Below, piece after piece: positions 44,123-53,685 of a stretch of 64,000 nucleotides of DNA. The first letter of the stretch is position 1. Each line of letters opens with the position of its first letter. This DNA is from Celeribacter baekdonensis (GTDB lineage Bacteria > Pseudomonadota > Alphaproteobacteria > Rhodobacterales > Rhodobacteraceae), in assembly GCF_900102315.1 (NCBI RefSeq), contig NZ_FNBL01000002.1:1-64000 (forward strand), given 5' to 3'. The translations under genes were made by a program, and so were the position numbers. Under the pieces are notes generated by a model. The model did not search any database. It saw nothing but the letters and a program-made list of their open reading frames with translations, and had not been told where the DNA came from.

Positions 44123-45697
44123 ATGACTTTCCGAGCCCCTTCACGTCGCGCCTTGTTCGCGGCGACTGCGGCCGCGGCGCTGATGCTGTCGCTGGGCGGC
44201 GCACAGGCGCAAACGCCCGAGAATGTGCTGATCGTCGGTCAAATCGCGGAGCCGCAGGCGCTTGATCCGGCGGCGGTGACGGCGGTCAATGATTTCCGCA
44301 TCCTGATGAACATGTATGACGGCTTGGTGCGCTACAAAGACGGCACGCTTGAGGTTGAACCCGCCTTGGCCACCGACTGGACGATTTCCGAGGATGGCAC
44401 GGTCTACACCTTCACCCTGCGTGAGGGCGTGATGTTCCATGATGGTAGCGCCTTCGACGCAGAGGCCGTGAAGTTCAATTTTGAGCGGATGTTGAAGGAG
44501 GATCACCCCTATCACAACACCGGCCCGTTCCCGCTTGCGTTCTTCTTTTCGGCGGTCGAGAGCGTTGATGTGATTGATCCCCTGACGGTGGCCTTCACGC
44601 TCAACGCCCCCTACGCGCCATTTTTGTCCAACCTCGCCTATCCAACCGGCCTGATTGTCTCGCCCGCTGCGGTCATGGAATATGGTGTCGATTTTGGTCG
44701 TCATCCGTCGGGCACGGGGGCGTTTTCCTTTGGCGAATGGCGCAGCAACGAGGCCGTCGTCGTGCAGGCCAACCCCGAATACTGGGACGGCGCACCCAAG
44801 CTTGAAACCGTGGTGTTCCGCCCGATCACCGATGCCAACACCCGTTCGGCCGAGATGCTCGCAGGCGGGATTGATCTTATGGTCGAAGTGCCGCCCGTGG
44901 CACTGAGCGAGTTTCAAAGCGACGCCTATACCGTCTATGAACAGGCGGGGCCGCATGTCTGGTTCCTGATCCTCAATGCCAAAGAAGGCCCCTTTGCCGA
45001 CAAGCGCGTGCGTCAGGCGGCGAACTATGCGATCAACAAAGAGGCGATCGTCAATGACGTGCTTGAAGGCACGGCAGAGGTCGCAGCGGGCCCAACGCCG
45101 CCCGCGTTTGCCTGGGCGTATAATGCCGATCTCGATCCCTATCCCTATGATCCCGCGCGGGCGCAGGCCTTGCTCAAAGAGGCGGGGGCCGAAGGCGCGG
45201 AGCTGACATTCTATGTCACCGAAGGCGGCTCTGGCATGTTGGACCCTGTCGCCATGGGCACCGCGATTCAGGCCGATCTGGAGGCCGTGGGGCTCGACGT
45301 GAAAATCGAAACCTACGAGTGGAACACCTTCCTGGGCAATGTGAACCCCGGCCTTGAAGGCAAGGCGGATATGGCGGAAATGGCATGGATGACCAATGAT
45401 CCGGACACGCTGCCCTTCCTCGCGTTGCGCACCGAAGCCTGGCCCGACAAGGGCGGGTTCAACTCCGGCTATTATTCCAACCCCGAAGTGGACGCCTTGC
45501 TTGATGCGGCCCGTGTCGAGACCGATCAGGACGAACGCGCGCGGCTCTATCAAGAGATGCAGGTGATCGTGCAAGACGACGCGCCTTGGGTGTTCGTGGC
45601 CAACTGGAAACAAAACGCAGTCACCTCTGATCGCGTTGAGGGCTTTGCTTTGCAGCCTTCGTTCTTCCTGCTTTTGGATGATGTGACCAAAAATTGA
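44123..45697 (+). CDS. ABC transporter substrate-binding protein, Dpp/Opp/Nik family
   Basis: 524 residues. A signal peptide (RRALFAATAAAALMLSLG then AQAQ) is followed by a class C (family 5) solute-binding domain with LDPAAVTAVNDFRILMNMYDGL, TFTLREGVMFHDGSAFDAEAV and ANYAINKEAIVNDV. It captures a peptide-like or related solute in the periplasm. The start at 44123 is supported by GAGAGGA upstream. It opens an operon with two permease parts and two ATPase parts. The real substrate may be the product or source of the DUF1028 hydrolase. Confidence 0.92.
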   Translation: MTFRAPSRRALFAATAAAALMLSLGGAQAQTPENVLIVGQIAEPQALDPAAVTAVNDFRILMNMYDGLVRYKDGTLEVEPALATDWTISEDGTVYTFTLREGVMFHDGSAFDAEAVKFNFERMLKEDHPYHNTGPFPLAFFFSAVESVDVIDPLTVAFTLNAPYAPFLSNLAYPTGLIVSPAAVMEYGVDFGRHPSGTGAFSFGEWRSNEAVVVQANPEYWDGAPKLETVVFRPITDANTRSAEMLAGGIDLMVEVPPVALSEFQSDAYTVYEQAGPHVWFLILNAKEGPFADKRVRQAANYAINKEAIVNDVLEGTAEVAAGPTPPAFAWAYNADLDPYPYDPARAQALLKEAGAEGAELTFYVTEGGSGMLDPVAMGTAIQADLEAVGLDVKIETYEWNTFLGNVNPGLEGKADMAEMAWMTNDPDTLPFLALRTEAWPDKGGFNSGYYSNPEVDALLDAARVETDQDERARLYQEMQVIVQDDAPWVFVANWKQNAVTSDRVEGFALQPSFFLLLDDVTKN

Positions 45698-45750
45698 GGG
45701 CAGGCGGCGCGATCTCTTGCGGGGTCGCGCCACAGTGAGGGGACGATCAC

Positions 45751-46698
45751 ATGACCGGATATATTCTCAAACGGCTCGTCTCGGCGATCCCGGTGCTTTT
45801 GGGCATCAGCGTGATCGTGTTTTTGATCATGGCGATGATCCCCGGTGATCCGGCGACGGCGATCCTTGGCTCTTATGCCACGCCTGAAAACGTCGAAAAA
45901 CTGAACCGTGATCTTGGTTTGGATCAGGGCTTGGTGCCGCGTTATTTCATTTGGCTCGGCCATATGGTGCAAGGCGATTTCGGCCGCAGCTTTGCGCTCA
46001 ACCGTCCGGTTTTGGACGAGGTGCTTGACCGTTTCGGGGCCACGCTGATCCTTGCGGGCACGTCTTTTGTGTTGTGTTCGCTCTTGGGCGTGGCGGCGGG
46101 CGTGGTGTCCGCCGCGCGTCAATATGGATGGGCCGACAAGGCGATCACCTTTGTCGTGCTCGTGGGGATTTCGATCCCGTCGTTTTTCCTCGGCATGATG
46201 ATGATCCTGATCTTTGCGGTGCAATTGCGGTGGTTTCCGGTCTCTGGCATGTGGCCCATTTATGGCGATCGCACGTTGTGGGTGTTGCTCGATCACCTGT
46301 TCATGCCTGCCCTTGCGTTGGCGGTGGTGGCGACCGGGGTGATTGCGCGGCTGGCGCGCTCTGCCATGCTGGAAGTTTTGCGACAGGATTTCATCCGCAC
46401 GGCGCGGGCCAAAGGCGTGCGCGAAGGGCGCGTGATCTGGCGCCATGCGTTGCGCGCGGCGATGGTGTCGATCATTCCGGTCTTGGGGATTCAGGCCGGG
46501 TTTGTGTTGTCTGGCGCGGTCTATATCGAGATGGTGTTCCAATGGCCCGGCGTGGGCCGGATGTTGGTCGATGCCATCCTGAAGCGGGATATTTTGCTGG
46601 TGCAGGGCGGGGTGGTGTTCATCGCGGCCTGTTATGTGATGTTCAACATCATGGTGGATGTGGCGCAGGCCATGCTCGACCCGAGGATCAAAACATGA
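45751..46698 (+). CDS. ABC transporter permease, DppB-like
   Basis: 315 residues with six transmembrane helices. The N-terminus (GYILKRLVSAIPVLLGISVIV) and the EAA-like loop region (TARAKGVREGRVIWRHALRAA) match DppB/OppB permeases. It forms half of the inner-membrane channel for the solute-binding protein upstream. Its last codons overlap the start of the fused permease/ATPase gene (ATGA). Confidence 0.93.
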   Translation: MTGYILKRLVSAIPVLLGISVIVFLIMAMIPGDPATAILGSYATPENVEKLNRDLGLDQGLVPRYFIWLGHMVQGDFGRSFALNRPVLDEVLDRFGATLILAGTSFVLCSLLGVAAGVVSAARQYGWADKAITFVVLVGISIPSFFLGMMMILIFAVQLRWFPVSGMWPIYGDRTLWVLLDHLFMPALALAVVATGVIARLARSAMLEVLRQDFIRTARAKGVREGRVIWRHALRAAMVSIIPVLGIQAGFVLSGAVYIEMVFQWPGVGRMLVDAILKRDILLVQGGVVFIAACYVMFNIMVDVAQAMLDPRIKT

Positions 46699-48578
46699 GG
46701 GGCTTTTTGACATTGCTGGCGCGTAACCGATTGGCGCTTGTCGGGCTGATCGTGATCGGCTGTGTCGCGCTTTTGGCCCTGATCACGCCGCTTTTGCCAC
46801 TGGCCAACCCGAATGTGATCGACACGCCCAATCGGTTTCAGCCGCCGTTCAGCGCCGGGGCGGTTTTGGGCACCGACCATTTGGGCCGCGATCTTCTCAG
46901 CCGGTTGCTCTGGGGCACCCGCCTGAGTCTTGCCATGGGATTGGCCGCCGCGATGATTGCCGCGACCATCGGTTCGGCCATTGGCATCATCGCGGGCTAT
47001 TACGGCGGGCGCACCGATAATGTGATCATGCGCGGTGTCGATATGTTGATGGGGTTTCCTTATATTCTTCTGGCGCTGGCGATTGTGGCCGCTCTTGGGC
47101 CGGGCCTGATGAATGCGCTGATCGCGGTGGCTGCGGTCAATGTGCCGTTTTTTGCCCGTAACATTCGCGGTATCACCGTTGGCATCGCGCATAAGGAATT
47201 TGTCGATGCGGCGCGGCTGTCGGGGATGCGCAACCGCGACATCATCCTCAGCGAAGTGTTGCCCAATGTCTTGCCGGTCATCGTCATCGCCATGTCGACG
47301 ACCGTGGGCTGGATGATTTTGGAGACGGCGGGGCTGTCGTTCCTTGGTCTTGGCTCGCAGCCGCCGCAAGCGGATTTGGGGTCGATGCTGGGCGAGGCCC
47401 GTTCGGCGCTGATCACCCATCCACACACCTCGATTGTGCCCGGCGCGATGATTTTGGTCATTGTGATGGGGATCAATCTTTTAGGCGACGGCGTGCGCGA
47501 TGCGCTTGATCCGCGGTTGAAATCCGGCGCGCTGAGCCGCCCGATGCCTGCCACCACTGTGGATCGTCACGGCCCTGTGCCCACGGCCCGGACCGACAGT
47601 CTTTTGGATATCGTCGGGTTGCGCACGGAGTTTCGGGTGCGTGATCGCGTGTATAAAGCTGTGGGTGGCGTCGATCTACATGTTGAGCAGGGCGAATGCC
47701 TTGGCATCATCGGCGAAAGCGGGTCCGGCAAATCGGTGACCGCCCTGAGCGTGATGGGGCTTGTCGCCTCGCCTCCGGGTGTGATCACTGGCGGTGCGGT
47801 GCATTTCGACGGCACGGACCTTATCGGTGCGCCTTATGAGGTGTTGCGCGCTCTGCGTGGGCGTCGTGTGGCCTATATTTTTCAGGACCCTTTGGCGACA
47901 TTGCATCCGCTTTACAAGGTTGGCGATCAGTTGATCGAAGCGATCCAGACCCATGACCCCCTGTCGAAAGAGGCGGCTCGCATCCGCGCGATTGATCTGC
48001 TCAAATCGGTGCGTATCCCCAATGCGGAGAGCCGGATCGACAGCTATCCCTATGAAATGTCTGGCGGAATGCGCCAAAGGGTTGGGATTGCCATGGCGCT
48101 GGCCAATGACCCCGACGTGATCATCGCGGACGAACCAACCACTGCGCTTGATGTCACCGTGCAGGCGCAAATCCTGTCGGTGCTCAGCGACCTGCGGCGC
48201 GAGCGTGGCTTGGCGATCATTTTCATCACCCATGATTTCGGTGTTGTCGGCCAATTGTGCGACCGTGTGGCGGTGATGTACGCAGGCCAGATCGTTGAGG
48301 AAGGTCCGACCGAGGCGGTTCTGCGCAACCCGCACCACCCCTACACCAGCCGCCTGATCGATTGTGTGCCGACCTTGGGCGGCGGGCAGCGCAAACTGGC
48401 CGCGATTCCGGGGCTGCCGCCTGTTGTGGACAGATTGCCCGTGGGCTGTGCTTTTGCCGAGCGCTGTGACAAGGCCGATCCCACCTGCCGCGCGGATGCG
48501 ATTGCGCTCATGCCAACGGGGGCGGGCCGCAAGACCCGCTGTCTTTTCCCCGAAACCAAACAGGAACGCATCGTATGA
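46695..48578 (+). CDS. Fused ABC permease (DppC-like) and ATPase (DppD-like)
   Basis: 627 residues in one frame. Residues 1 to about 275 form a DppC-type permease with [20 protein letters not shown] and [21 protein letters not shown]. After a short linker, an ATPase of the DppD type follows with Walker A GESGSGKS, signature MSGGMRQR and Walker [13 protein letters not shown], ending in the oligopeptide-type C-terminal [16 protein letters not shown]. Such fusions are known in this transporter class. The start at 46695 overlaps the DppB-like stop. The frame remains open further upstream, but that part lies inside the DppB-like gene in another frame. Confidence 0.92.
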   Translation: MRGFLTLLARNRLALVGLIVIGCVALLALITPLLPLANPNVIDTPNRFQPPFSAGAVLGTDHLGRDLLSRLLWGTRLSLAMGLAAAMIAATIGSAIGIIAGYYGGRTDNVIMRGVDMLMGFPYILLALAIVAALGPGLMNALIAVAAVNVPFFARNIRGITVGIAHKEFVDAARLSGMRNRDIILSEVLPNVLPVIVIAMSTTVGWMILETAGLSFLGLGSQPPQADLGSMLGEARSALITHPHTSIVPGAMILVIVMGINLLGDGVRDALDPRLKSGALSRPMPATTVDRHGPVPTARTDSLLDIVGLRTEFRVRDRVYKAVGGVDLHVEQGECLGIIGESGSGKSVTALSVMGLVASPPGVITGGAVHFDGTDLIGAPYEVLRALRGRRVAYIFQDPLATLHPLYKVGDQLIEAIQTHDPLSKEAARIRAIDLLKSVRIPNAESRIDSYPYEMSGGMRQRVGIAMALANDPDVIIADEPTTALDVTVQAQILSVLSDLRRERGLAIIFITHDFGVVGQLCDRVAVMYAGQIVEEGPTEAVLRNPHHPYTSRLIDCVPTLGGGQRKLAAIPGLPPVVDRLPVGCAFAERCDKADPTCRADAIALMPTGAGRKTRCLFPETKQERIV

Positions 48579-49540
48579 GTGAGGCCCTGAAACTGACCGA
48601 TCTGTCAAAGTCCTTTGCGGTTGGCAAACGTCTGTTTGGTCCGCCCAAAGCGATGGTTCATGCGGTGCAGCCGCTGGATTTGACCGTGACAACCGGGGAG
48701 ACCTTGGGGATCGTGGGCGAGTCTGGCTGTGGCAAATCCACACTGGCAAAAATGCTTGTGGGCCTTTTGCCGCCCACCACCGGCCAGATTGAAATCGAAG
48801 GGGCGGTTTTGGACAATGCCGATCCCGCACGCTTTGGCAAGCGCATCCAATATGTGTTCCAAGACCCGATCAGCAGCCTCAATCCGCGCAAGACCATCCG
48901 GCAGATCATGGAGGTGCCCCTGCGGCGGTTGCATCACATGGACAAAGCCACCCGTGCCGCCCGCATCCGCGAGATTTTCGCCGCCGTGAACCTGCGCGAG
49001 GAGTTTCTTGATCGCTATCCGCATGAGTTTTCCGGCGGTCAGGCGCAACGGATCGGCATTGCCCGCGCCTTGGCGGCCCAAGCGCGGATCTTGATCCTGG
49101 ACGAACCGGTCTCGGCGCTTGACGTATCGGTGCAGGCGCAGGTTTTGAACCTGTTGGCGGACCTCAAGGAGGCGTTCGGCCTGACCTATCTGTTCATCAG
49201 CCATGATTTGGCGGTGGTCGAAGCGGTCAGCGATCGCATCGCGGTGTTGTATTTCGGAGCGATTGTCGAAGTGGGGTCCGCGCGCGAGATTTTTGCCAAT
49301 GCACGCCACCCCTACACCGCGCTTCTGGCCGCAAGTGCCCCCGAGGTCGGTCGCCCGATTGTGGCGCCCGAGACTGCGGCCACCGAATTGCCCGATCCGT
49401 TGTCGCCGCCTTTGGGCTGTGCGTTCAACGAGCGCTGTGGCTTTGCAACGGATCGGTGTCGCGCCGAGAAACCGGCGCTGACCACCGATGAGACCGGGCG
49501 CGCCTTTGCCTGTTTCAACCCACTGGCCACAACGCGCTGA
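48575..49540 (+). CDS. ABC transporter ATPase, DppF-like
   Basis: 321 residues. Walker A is GESGCGKS, the signature is FSGGQAQR and Walker B is ILILDEPVSALD. The oligopeptide-type C-terminal extension with GCAFNERCGFATDRC is present. It overlaps the fused gene by four bases and completes an importer with one solute-binding protein, two permease domains and two ATPase domains. Confidence 0.93.
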   Translation: MSEALKLTDLSKSFAVGKRLFGPPKAMVHAVQPLDLTVTTGETLGIVGESGCGKSTLAKMLVGLLPPTTGQIEIEGAVLDNADPARFGKRIQYVFQDPISSLNPRKTIRQIMEVPLRRLHHMDKATRAARIREIFAAVNLREEFLDRYPHEFSGGQAQRIGIARALAAQARILILDEPVSALDVSVQAQVLNLLADLKEAFGLTYLFISHDLAVVEAVSDRIAVLYFGAIVEVGSAREIFANARHPYTALLAASAPEVGRPIVAPETAATELPDPLSPPLGCAFNERCGFATDRCRAEKPALTTDETGRAFACFNPLATTR

Positions 49541-49682
49541 ACCAAGGGCGATTTTCCGATTGGCGAAGGATGCGCACGCGTCCACAGGCAGGGCAGAGAT
49601 CTCTGGCCGGGACGGGGGGTCGTTGTTTTTAGACTTCACAGCGCCGATGATTCCCATTAGGACGAACCCGCTTTGGTCCGGG

Positions 49683-49857
49683 CGGTTCGCCGTCCGGTTA
49701 AAAGGGAATGTGGTTCGGTTCACCCAATGGGTGCCAAGTCCACAACTGCCCCCGCAACTGTAGGCGGAGAGCGAAGCCGGAAAATGCCACTGTCGCACAT
49801 TGGGCGACGGGAAGGTTCGGCCAAGCGATGACCCGTGAGTCAGGAGACCTGCCAAGG
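49683..49857 (+). ncRNA. Cobalamin (AdoCbl/B12) riboswitch
   Basis: The leader upstream of the TonB-dependent receptor contains the hallmarks of a B12 riboswitch. It has an early GGTTAAAAGGGAA, then GCCAAGTCCACAACTGCCCC, CGCAACTGTAGGCGG, AAGCCGG and GCCACTG. The B12 box GAGTCAGGAGACCTGCC is at 49837-49853. Element order and spacing are normal. It should lower expression of the downstream uptake operon when cobalamin is plentiful. GC-rich hairpin-forming sequence at about 49,870-49,945 may be the expression platform. Ends are approximate. Confidence 0.93.
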
Positions 49858-50001
49858 TGCTCACCCTGTTCGGACGCGTGGGGCGTGCCGGGCTGCGGAC
49901 GTTCCGCATGTGGTGATTTCACCGTCTGCGGGGGGTCACTTTCCCTCGACTGGCATTTGTTCAAATCCGCGACCTCAAAGGGTCGTTTTCGAGGGTTATA
50001 C

Positions 50002-51858
50002 ATGAATCGCTTTACTTTTCTGGTCGCATCCGCCGGCCTTTGTGTGATTTCCGCGCCGGGTGTCGCGCAGGAGACATTCGTTTTGGATGAGATCATCGTC
50101 ACCGGCGGGTTGTCCCCGATCGCTGCCGAAAAATTTGGCCGCGCCGTCAGTGTCGTGACCGCAGAAGACATCAAAGAGCGCGGCATCACCACGGTGCAGG
50201 ATGCCCTGCGTGCTTTGCCCGGCGTATCGGTCAACGGCACTGGCACAAGTGACACCCAAGTCCGCATCCGCGGCGGCGAGGCCAACCACACGCTGGTCCT
50301 GATCGACGGCATCGCCGCCGCCGGGGGGAATGGGGAATATACGTTCAGCGGTCTGGAAACCGCCAATATCGAGCGCATAGAGGTGCTGCGCGGGCCGCAA
50401 TCGGTCTATTACGGCTCAAACGCCTCCGCCGGGGTGATCAACATCATCACCCGCAAAGGCACGGAGGGCACGACACTGAATGGCAGTCTTGAGGTTGGCT
50501 CCGGCACCACCGCGAGCACCTTTGTGGCACGGCGGGATGCGCAGGGCGGTGTGTCTTTGGCACTGTCGCACATGGATGATCCGGGCTTTGACCAATCGGG
50601 CGATGGTGGGGAAAAGGACGGGCTGACGCGCTCCACCGCGATCCTGTCGGGCGATTATCAGGCGACGGATGAATTGAAACTGGGGTTCACTCTACGCCGT
50701 TCTGAAGAACGTTACGAGTATGACAGTGCAAACTGGCTGGCGAGCGATGCGGACAGCTATATGATGGATGATCCAACGCAGTATGCCAATCGTGATGAGC
50801 TGACGGCTGGCGTCTTTGGTGAATATAGCATGAGGGAGGGGCGATTGACCCACCGTCTGGCTGTTGAAACGACGCAAAACAGGTTGAAAAACAATGGCGG
50901 AGCCACCACCAAAACCACCACAGATGCGGTAAAATACCGGCTCAGCTATGGCCTCGACGGCGCGGTGGATCAGGCGGATCAGCTTCTGAACCTATTGTTG
51001 GAACATCGTGAGGATGACAGCAGTTCCAACCCGACCTATGGCCGCGCGGCGACATCCGTGGCACTCGAATATCGCGGTAGCTTTGCCTCGGGGCTTGATG
51101 TTCAGGCCGGGGCGCGGTTTGACGACAACGACGTGTTCAAGGATGCGACAACATGGAATCTCGGCCTGTCCTATCTCATGGACAACGGTGTGCGGCTGCA
51201 TGGCTCTGCGGGCGAGGGCGTGGTGAACCCCACCTATTTCGAACTCTATGCCGATGCCTTTGGCTACACCGGGAACCCGGACCTGCAACCGGAGCGCAAT
51301 CTCAGCTATGATCTCGGTGTCGAGCTGCCGATTTTTGGCGACCGGGGGACAGTGGATGTGACCCTGTTTAAAGAGCGCCTGACGGATGAAATTACCTCTG
51401 TCAGCACCGATTCGGGGCGCACCTTTATCAACCAGACCGGGAACAGCGATCGACGCGGCGTTGAGATCGCAGGCGTGCTTGACGCCACCGATGCGCTGTC
51501 TCTGCGTCTTGGCTACACCTATCTTGAGGCCAAAAACCCCGACAAAACCGTCGAGATTCGCCGTCCGCGCCATGAGTTGACACTTGGCGGCACGCTGGAC
51601 GCCTTTGGTGGGCGTGGTTCGGTTTCGGCCGATCTGCGCCATGTTGCGGGCAATTACGACACGCAGTTCTGGGGGAGCTATCAAACGGTCAAACTGCCCA
51701 GCTCCACCACCGTCAATCTGGCGGCGCACTATGATCTGACAGATCGTGTGCAACTCACCGGGCGGGTCGAAAATCTCTTTGATGCGGATGCCACCGAGGT
51801 CTGGGGCTATGCCACGCGGGGTCGCGCCGTTTATGTCGGGCTCAATGCACAGTTCTAG
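50002..51858 (+). CDS. btuB: TonB-dependent receptor, BtuB-like
   Basis: 618 residues. A signal peptide (to about APGVAQ) precedes the plug domain with DEIIVTGGLSP as the TonB-box region, VTAEDIKERGITTVQDALRALPGV and RIEVLRGPQSVYYGS. A 22-strand beta-barrel is expected, ending in ...YVGLNAQF with the terminal Phe needed for outer-membrane assembly. Its riboswitch leader and operon mates identify cobalamin or cobamides as the ligand. The start at 50002 lies after the riboswitch; the reading frame is open far upstream but that part is riboswitch RNA. Confidence 0.92.
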   Translation: MNRFTFLVASAGLCVISAPGVAQETFVLDEIIVTGGLSPIAAEKFGRAVSVVTAEDIKERGITTVQDALRALPGVSVNGTGTSDTQVRIRGGEANHTLVLIDGIAAAGGNGEYTFSGLETANIERIEVLRGPQSVYYGSNASAGVINIITRKGTEGTTLNGSLEVGSGTTASTFVARRDAQGGVSLALSHMDDPGFDQSGDGGEKDGLTRSTAILSGDYQATDELKLGFTLRRSEERYEYDSANWLASDADSYMMDDPTQYANRDELTAGVFGEYSMREGRLTHRLAVETTQNRLKNNGGATTKTTTDAVKYRLSYGLDGAVDQADQLLNLLLEHREDDSSSNPTYGRAATSVALEYRGSFASGLDVQAGARFDDNDVFKDATTWNLGLSYLMDNGVRLHGSAGEGVVNPTYFELYADAFGYTGNPDLQPERNLSYDLGVELPIFGDRGTVDVTLFKERLTDEITSVSTDSGRTFINQTGNSDRRGVEIAGVLDATDALSLRLGYTYLEAKNPDKTVEIRRPRHELTLGGTLDAFGGRGSVSADLRHVAGNYDTQFWGSYQTVKLPSSTTVNLAAHYDLTDRVQLTGRVENLFDADATEVWGYATRGRAVYVGLNAQF

Positions 51859-52708
51859 GTCCGCCCTTGGTCTCGTTCTGTCGGGGGTGCTGGTGTGCAG
51901 TGCCCCCGTCCTTGCCCCCGTCATGGCGCGTGCAGAGATGCCCGCGCGCGTTGTCTCAATGAACCTGTGCACCGATCAGCTTGCGATGATGCTGGCGGCT
52001 CCGGGGCAATTGAGGTCGGTGTCGTTCTTGGCCTCCGATCCGCGCTCTTCCGCGATGGCGGAGGAGGCCGCATCCTATCCCGCCAATCGTGGGCAGGCCG
52101 AAGAGATTTACCTGATGCAGCCCGATCTGGTGGTCGCGGGGGCGTATACCTCCCGCGCCACCGTCGCCTTGTTGCAACGTCTGGGGGTCCAGGTCGAGAT
52201 TTTCGCGCCTGTCACCGCACTCGACGACGTGCCCGCACAGATCACGCGGATGGGCGATGTTTTGGGCCAACAGGACAAGGCCGCACAGATCATCGCGACC
52301 TATGAGGCGGATTTGAAAGCCTTTCAGCAGGAAAGCGGGCGCAGCCCCACTGCCGTGCTCTATGAGGCCAATGGCTACACCTCAGGGGCGCAAAGCCTGT
52401 CGGGGCAAATTTTGGCCACGGCAGGGTTCACCAATCTGGCCAATGAGGCCGCTTATGCCTGGGGCGCCAACATGCCGCTTGAGGTGTTGGTGATGAAAGC
52501 CCCCGAAGCGGTGATCACCAGCCGATCCTATCCGGGCGGCTCGCGCGCCGAGGATATCCTGAGCCATCCGGCCCTGCGCGCCACCCAAGACCGTCGCGCA
52601 GAAGGCAGCGTGTCCGATAGCGATTGGGTCTGTGGCACACCTTATGTTTTGCGTGCGGTCGCGCAGATGGTAAGCCTGCGCCATACGCTGACAAACGGAG
52701 AGGATTGA
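51845..52708 (+). CDS. btuF: Periplasmic cobalamin-binding protein, BtuF-like
   Basis: 287 residues. A signal peptide (to about ARAEMPARV) is followed by a helical-backbone type solute-binding domain with VVSMNLCTDQLAMML and AEEIYLMQPDLVVAG, typical of B12/iron-chelate binding proteins. It delivers the cobamide to the BtuC/BtuD transporter. The start overlaps the receptor gene by 14 bases; the in-frame open stretch upstream of 51845 is inside the receptor. Its stop overlaps the btuC start. Confidence 0.88.
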   Translation: MHSSRSALGLVLSGVLVCSAPVLAPVMARAEMPARVVSMNLCTDQLAMMLAAPGQLRSVSFLASDPRSSAMAEEAASYPANRGQAEEIYLMQPDLVVAGAYTSRATVALLQRLGVQVEIFAPVTALDDVPAQITRMGDVLGQQDKAAQIIATYEADLKAFQQESGRSPTAVLYEANGYTSGAQSLSGQILATAGFTNLANEAAYAWGANMPLEVLVMKAPEAVITSRSYPGGSRAEDILSHPALRATQDRRAEGSVSDSDWVCGTPYVLRAVAQMVSLRHTLTNGED

Positions 52709-53685
52709 TGCGCCTCTATGTGATCCTTTTGATCCTGATGGGGACGCTGTTTGGCGTGGCCTTGATGATCGGCCCGGCAGGCATTGCGCCGCTGGACAGT
52801 CTGCGCGCGCTGATCTTTGGCGGTGACGGCCCCATGACGCTGGTGATGCGCGAAATCCGCCTGCCGCGCGCGCTTTTGGCGCTGATGATCGGGGCGGCGC
52901 TTGGAATGTCGGGGGCGGCGATGCAGGGCTATCTGCGCAACCCTCTGGCCGATCCGGGGCTGATCGGCGTGTCAGGATCGGCGGCTTTGGGGGCGGTGAT
53001 CGCGATCCAAACCGGCATCGCGGCCACCACCACCTTGGCGCTGCCGGTTTCGGCATTGGTGGGCGCGTTGGTCGGCGTGGTCCTGGTGCTGATGCTGGCG
53101 GGGCCACGCGGCGGATCGCTGACGCTGATCCTTGCGGGCATTGCGATTTCGGCCCTCGCCGGGGCTTTGACCTCCTTGGTTTTGAACCTGTCGCCCAATC
53201 CTTTCGCGGCCAATGACATCGTGTTCTGGATGATGGGGTCGCTGGCCGATCGTTCGATGACCCATGTCTGGCTGGTACTGCCGCTGATCGTCGTGGGGCT
53301 GGGGATGTTGGCGCTGATGCGCCGGGGGCTTGATGCGCTCACATTGGGCGAAGATGCGGCGCAGGCGATGGGGATCAACCTTGCCCAATTGCGCCTGTTG
53401 TTGGTGCTTGGCACGGCCTGTGTGGTCGGGGCCTCCACCGCCGTGGCGGGCGCGATTGGGTTTATCGGCCTTGTGGTGCCGCACATGCTACGTGGCTGGG
53501 TCGGCGCTCGTCCGGGGCGGCTTCTTTGGGCCTCAGCCCTTGGTGGCGCGGTGATGCTCCTGGCGGCGGATATCGCTGTGCGGGTGATTTTGCCCATGCG
53601 CGATCTGAAACTTGGCGTGGTGACGGCACTGGTCGGCGCGCCGCTGTTTCTGCATTTGATCTATCGCACGCGGAGGGGGCTATGA
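52708..53685 (+). CDS. btuC: Cobalamin ABC permease, BtuC-like (FecCD family)
   Basis: 325 residues with about nine to ten hydrophobic helices. REIRLPRALLALMIGAALGMSGAAMQGYLRNPLADPGLIGVS (recognised in parts) and GFIGLVVPHMLRGWVGARPG are hallmarks of FecCD/BtuC permeases. It forms the inner-membrane channel. The start overlaps the btuF stop (TGATG) and its stop overlaps the btuD start, showing tight coupling. Confidence 0.92.
   Translation: MRLYVILLILMGTLFGVALMIGPAGIAPLDSLRALIFGGDGPMTLVMREIRLPRALLALMIGAALGMSGAAMQGYLRNPLADPGLIGVSGSAALGAVIAIQTGIAATTTLALPVSALVGALVGVVLVLMLAGPRGGSLTLILAGIAISALAGALTSLVLNLSPNPFAANDIVFWMMGSLADRSMTHVWLVLPLIVVGLGMLALMRRGLDALTLGEDAAQAMGINLAQLRLLLVLGTACVVGASTAVAGAIGFIGLVVPHMLRGWVGARPGRLLWASALGGAVMLLAADIAVRVILPMRDLKLGVVTALVGAPLFLHLIYRTRRGL

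Noticed and set aside
46074-46694. Upstream extension of the fused permease/ATPase gene
   Set aside because: This part lies inside the DppB-like gene in another frame and its translation looks non-coding. The ATG at 46695 overlapping the DppB-like stop is the natural start.
49594-49605. Perfect palindrome CAGAGATCTCTG downstream of the importer operon
   Set aside because: There is no loop or T-run, so it is not a terminator, and no regulator can be tied to it.
49708-50001. Upstream extension of the BtuB-like receptor
   Set aside because: The region is the B12 riboswitch and its platform. A signal peptide begins only at the ATG at 50002.
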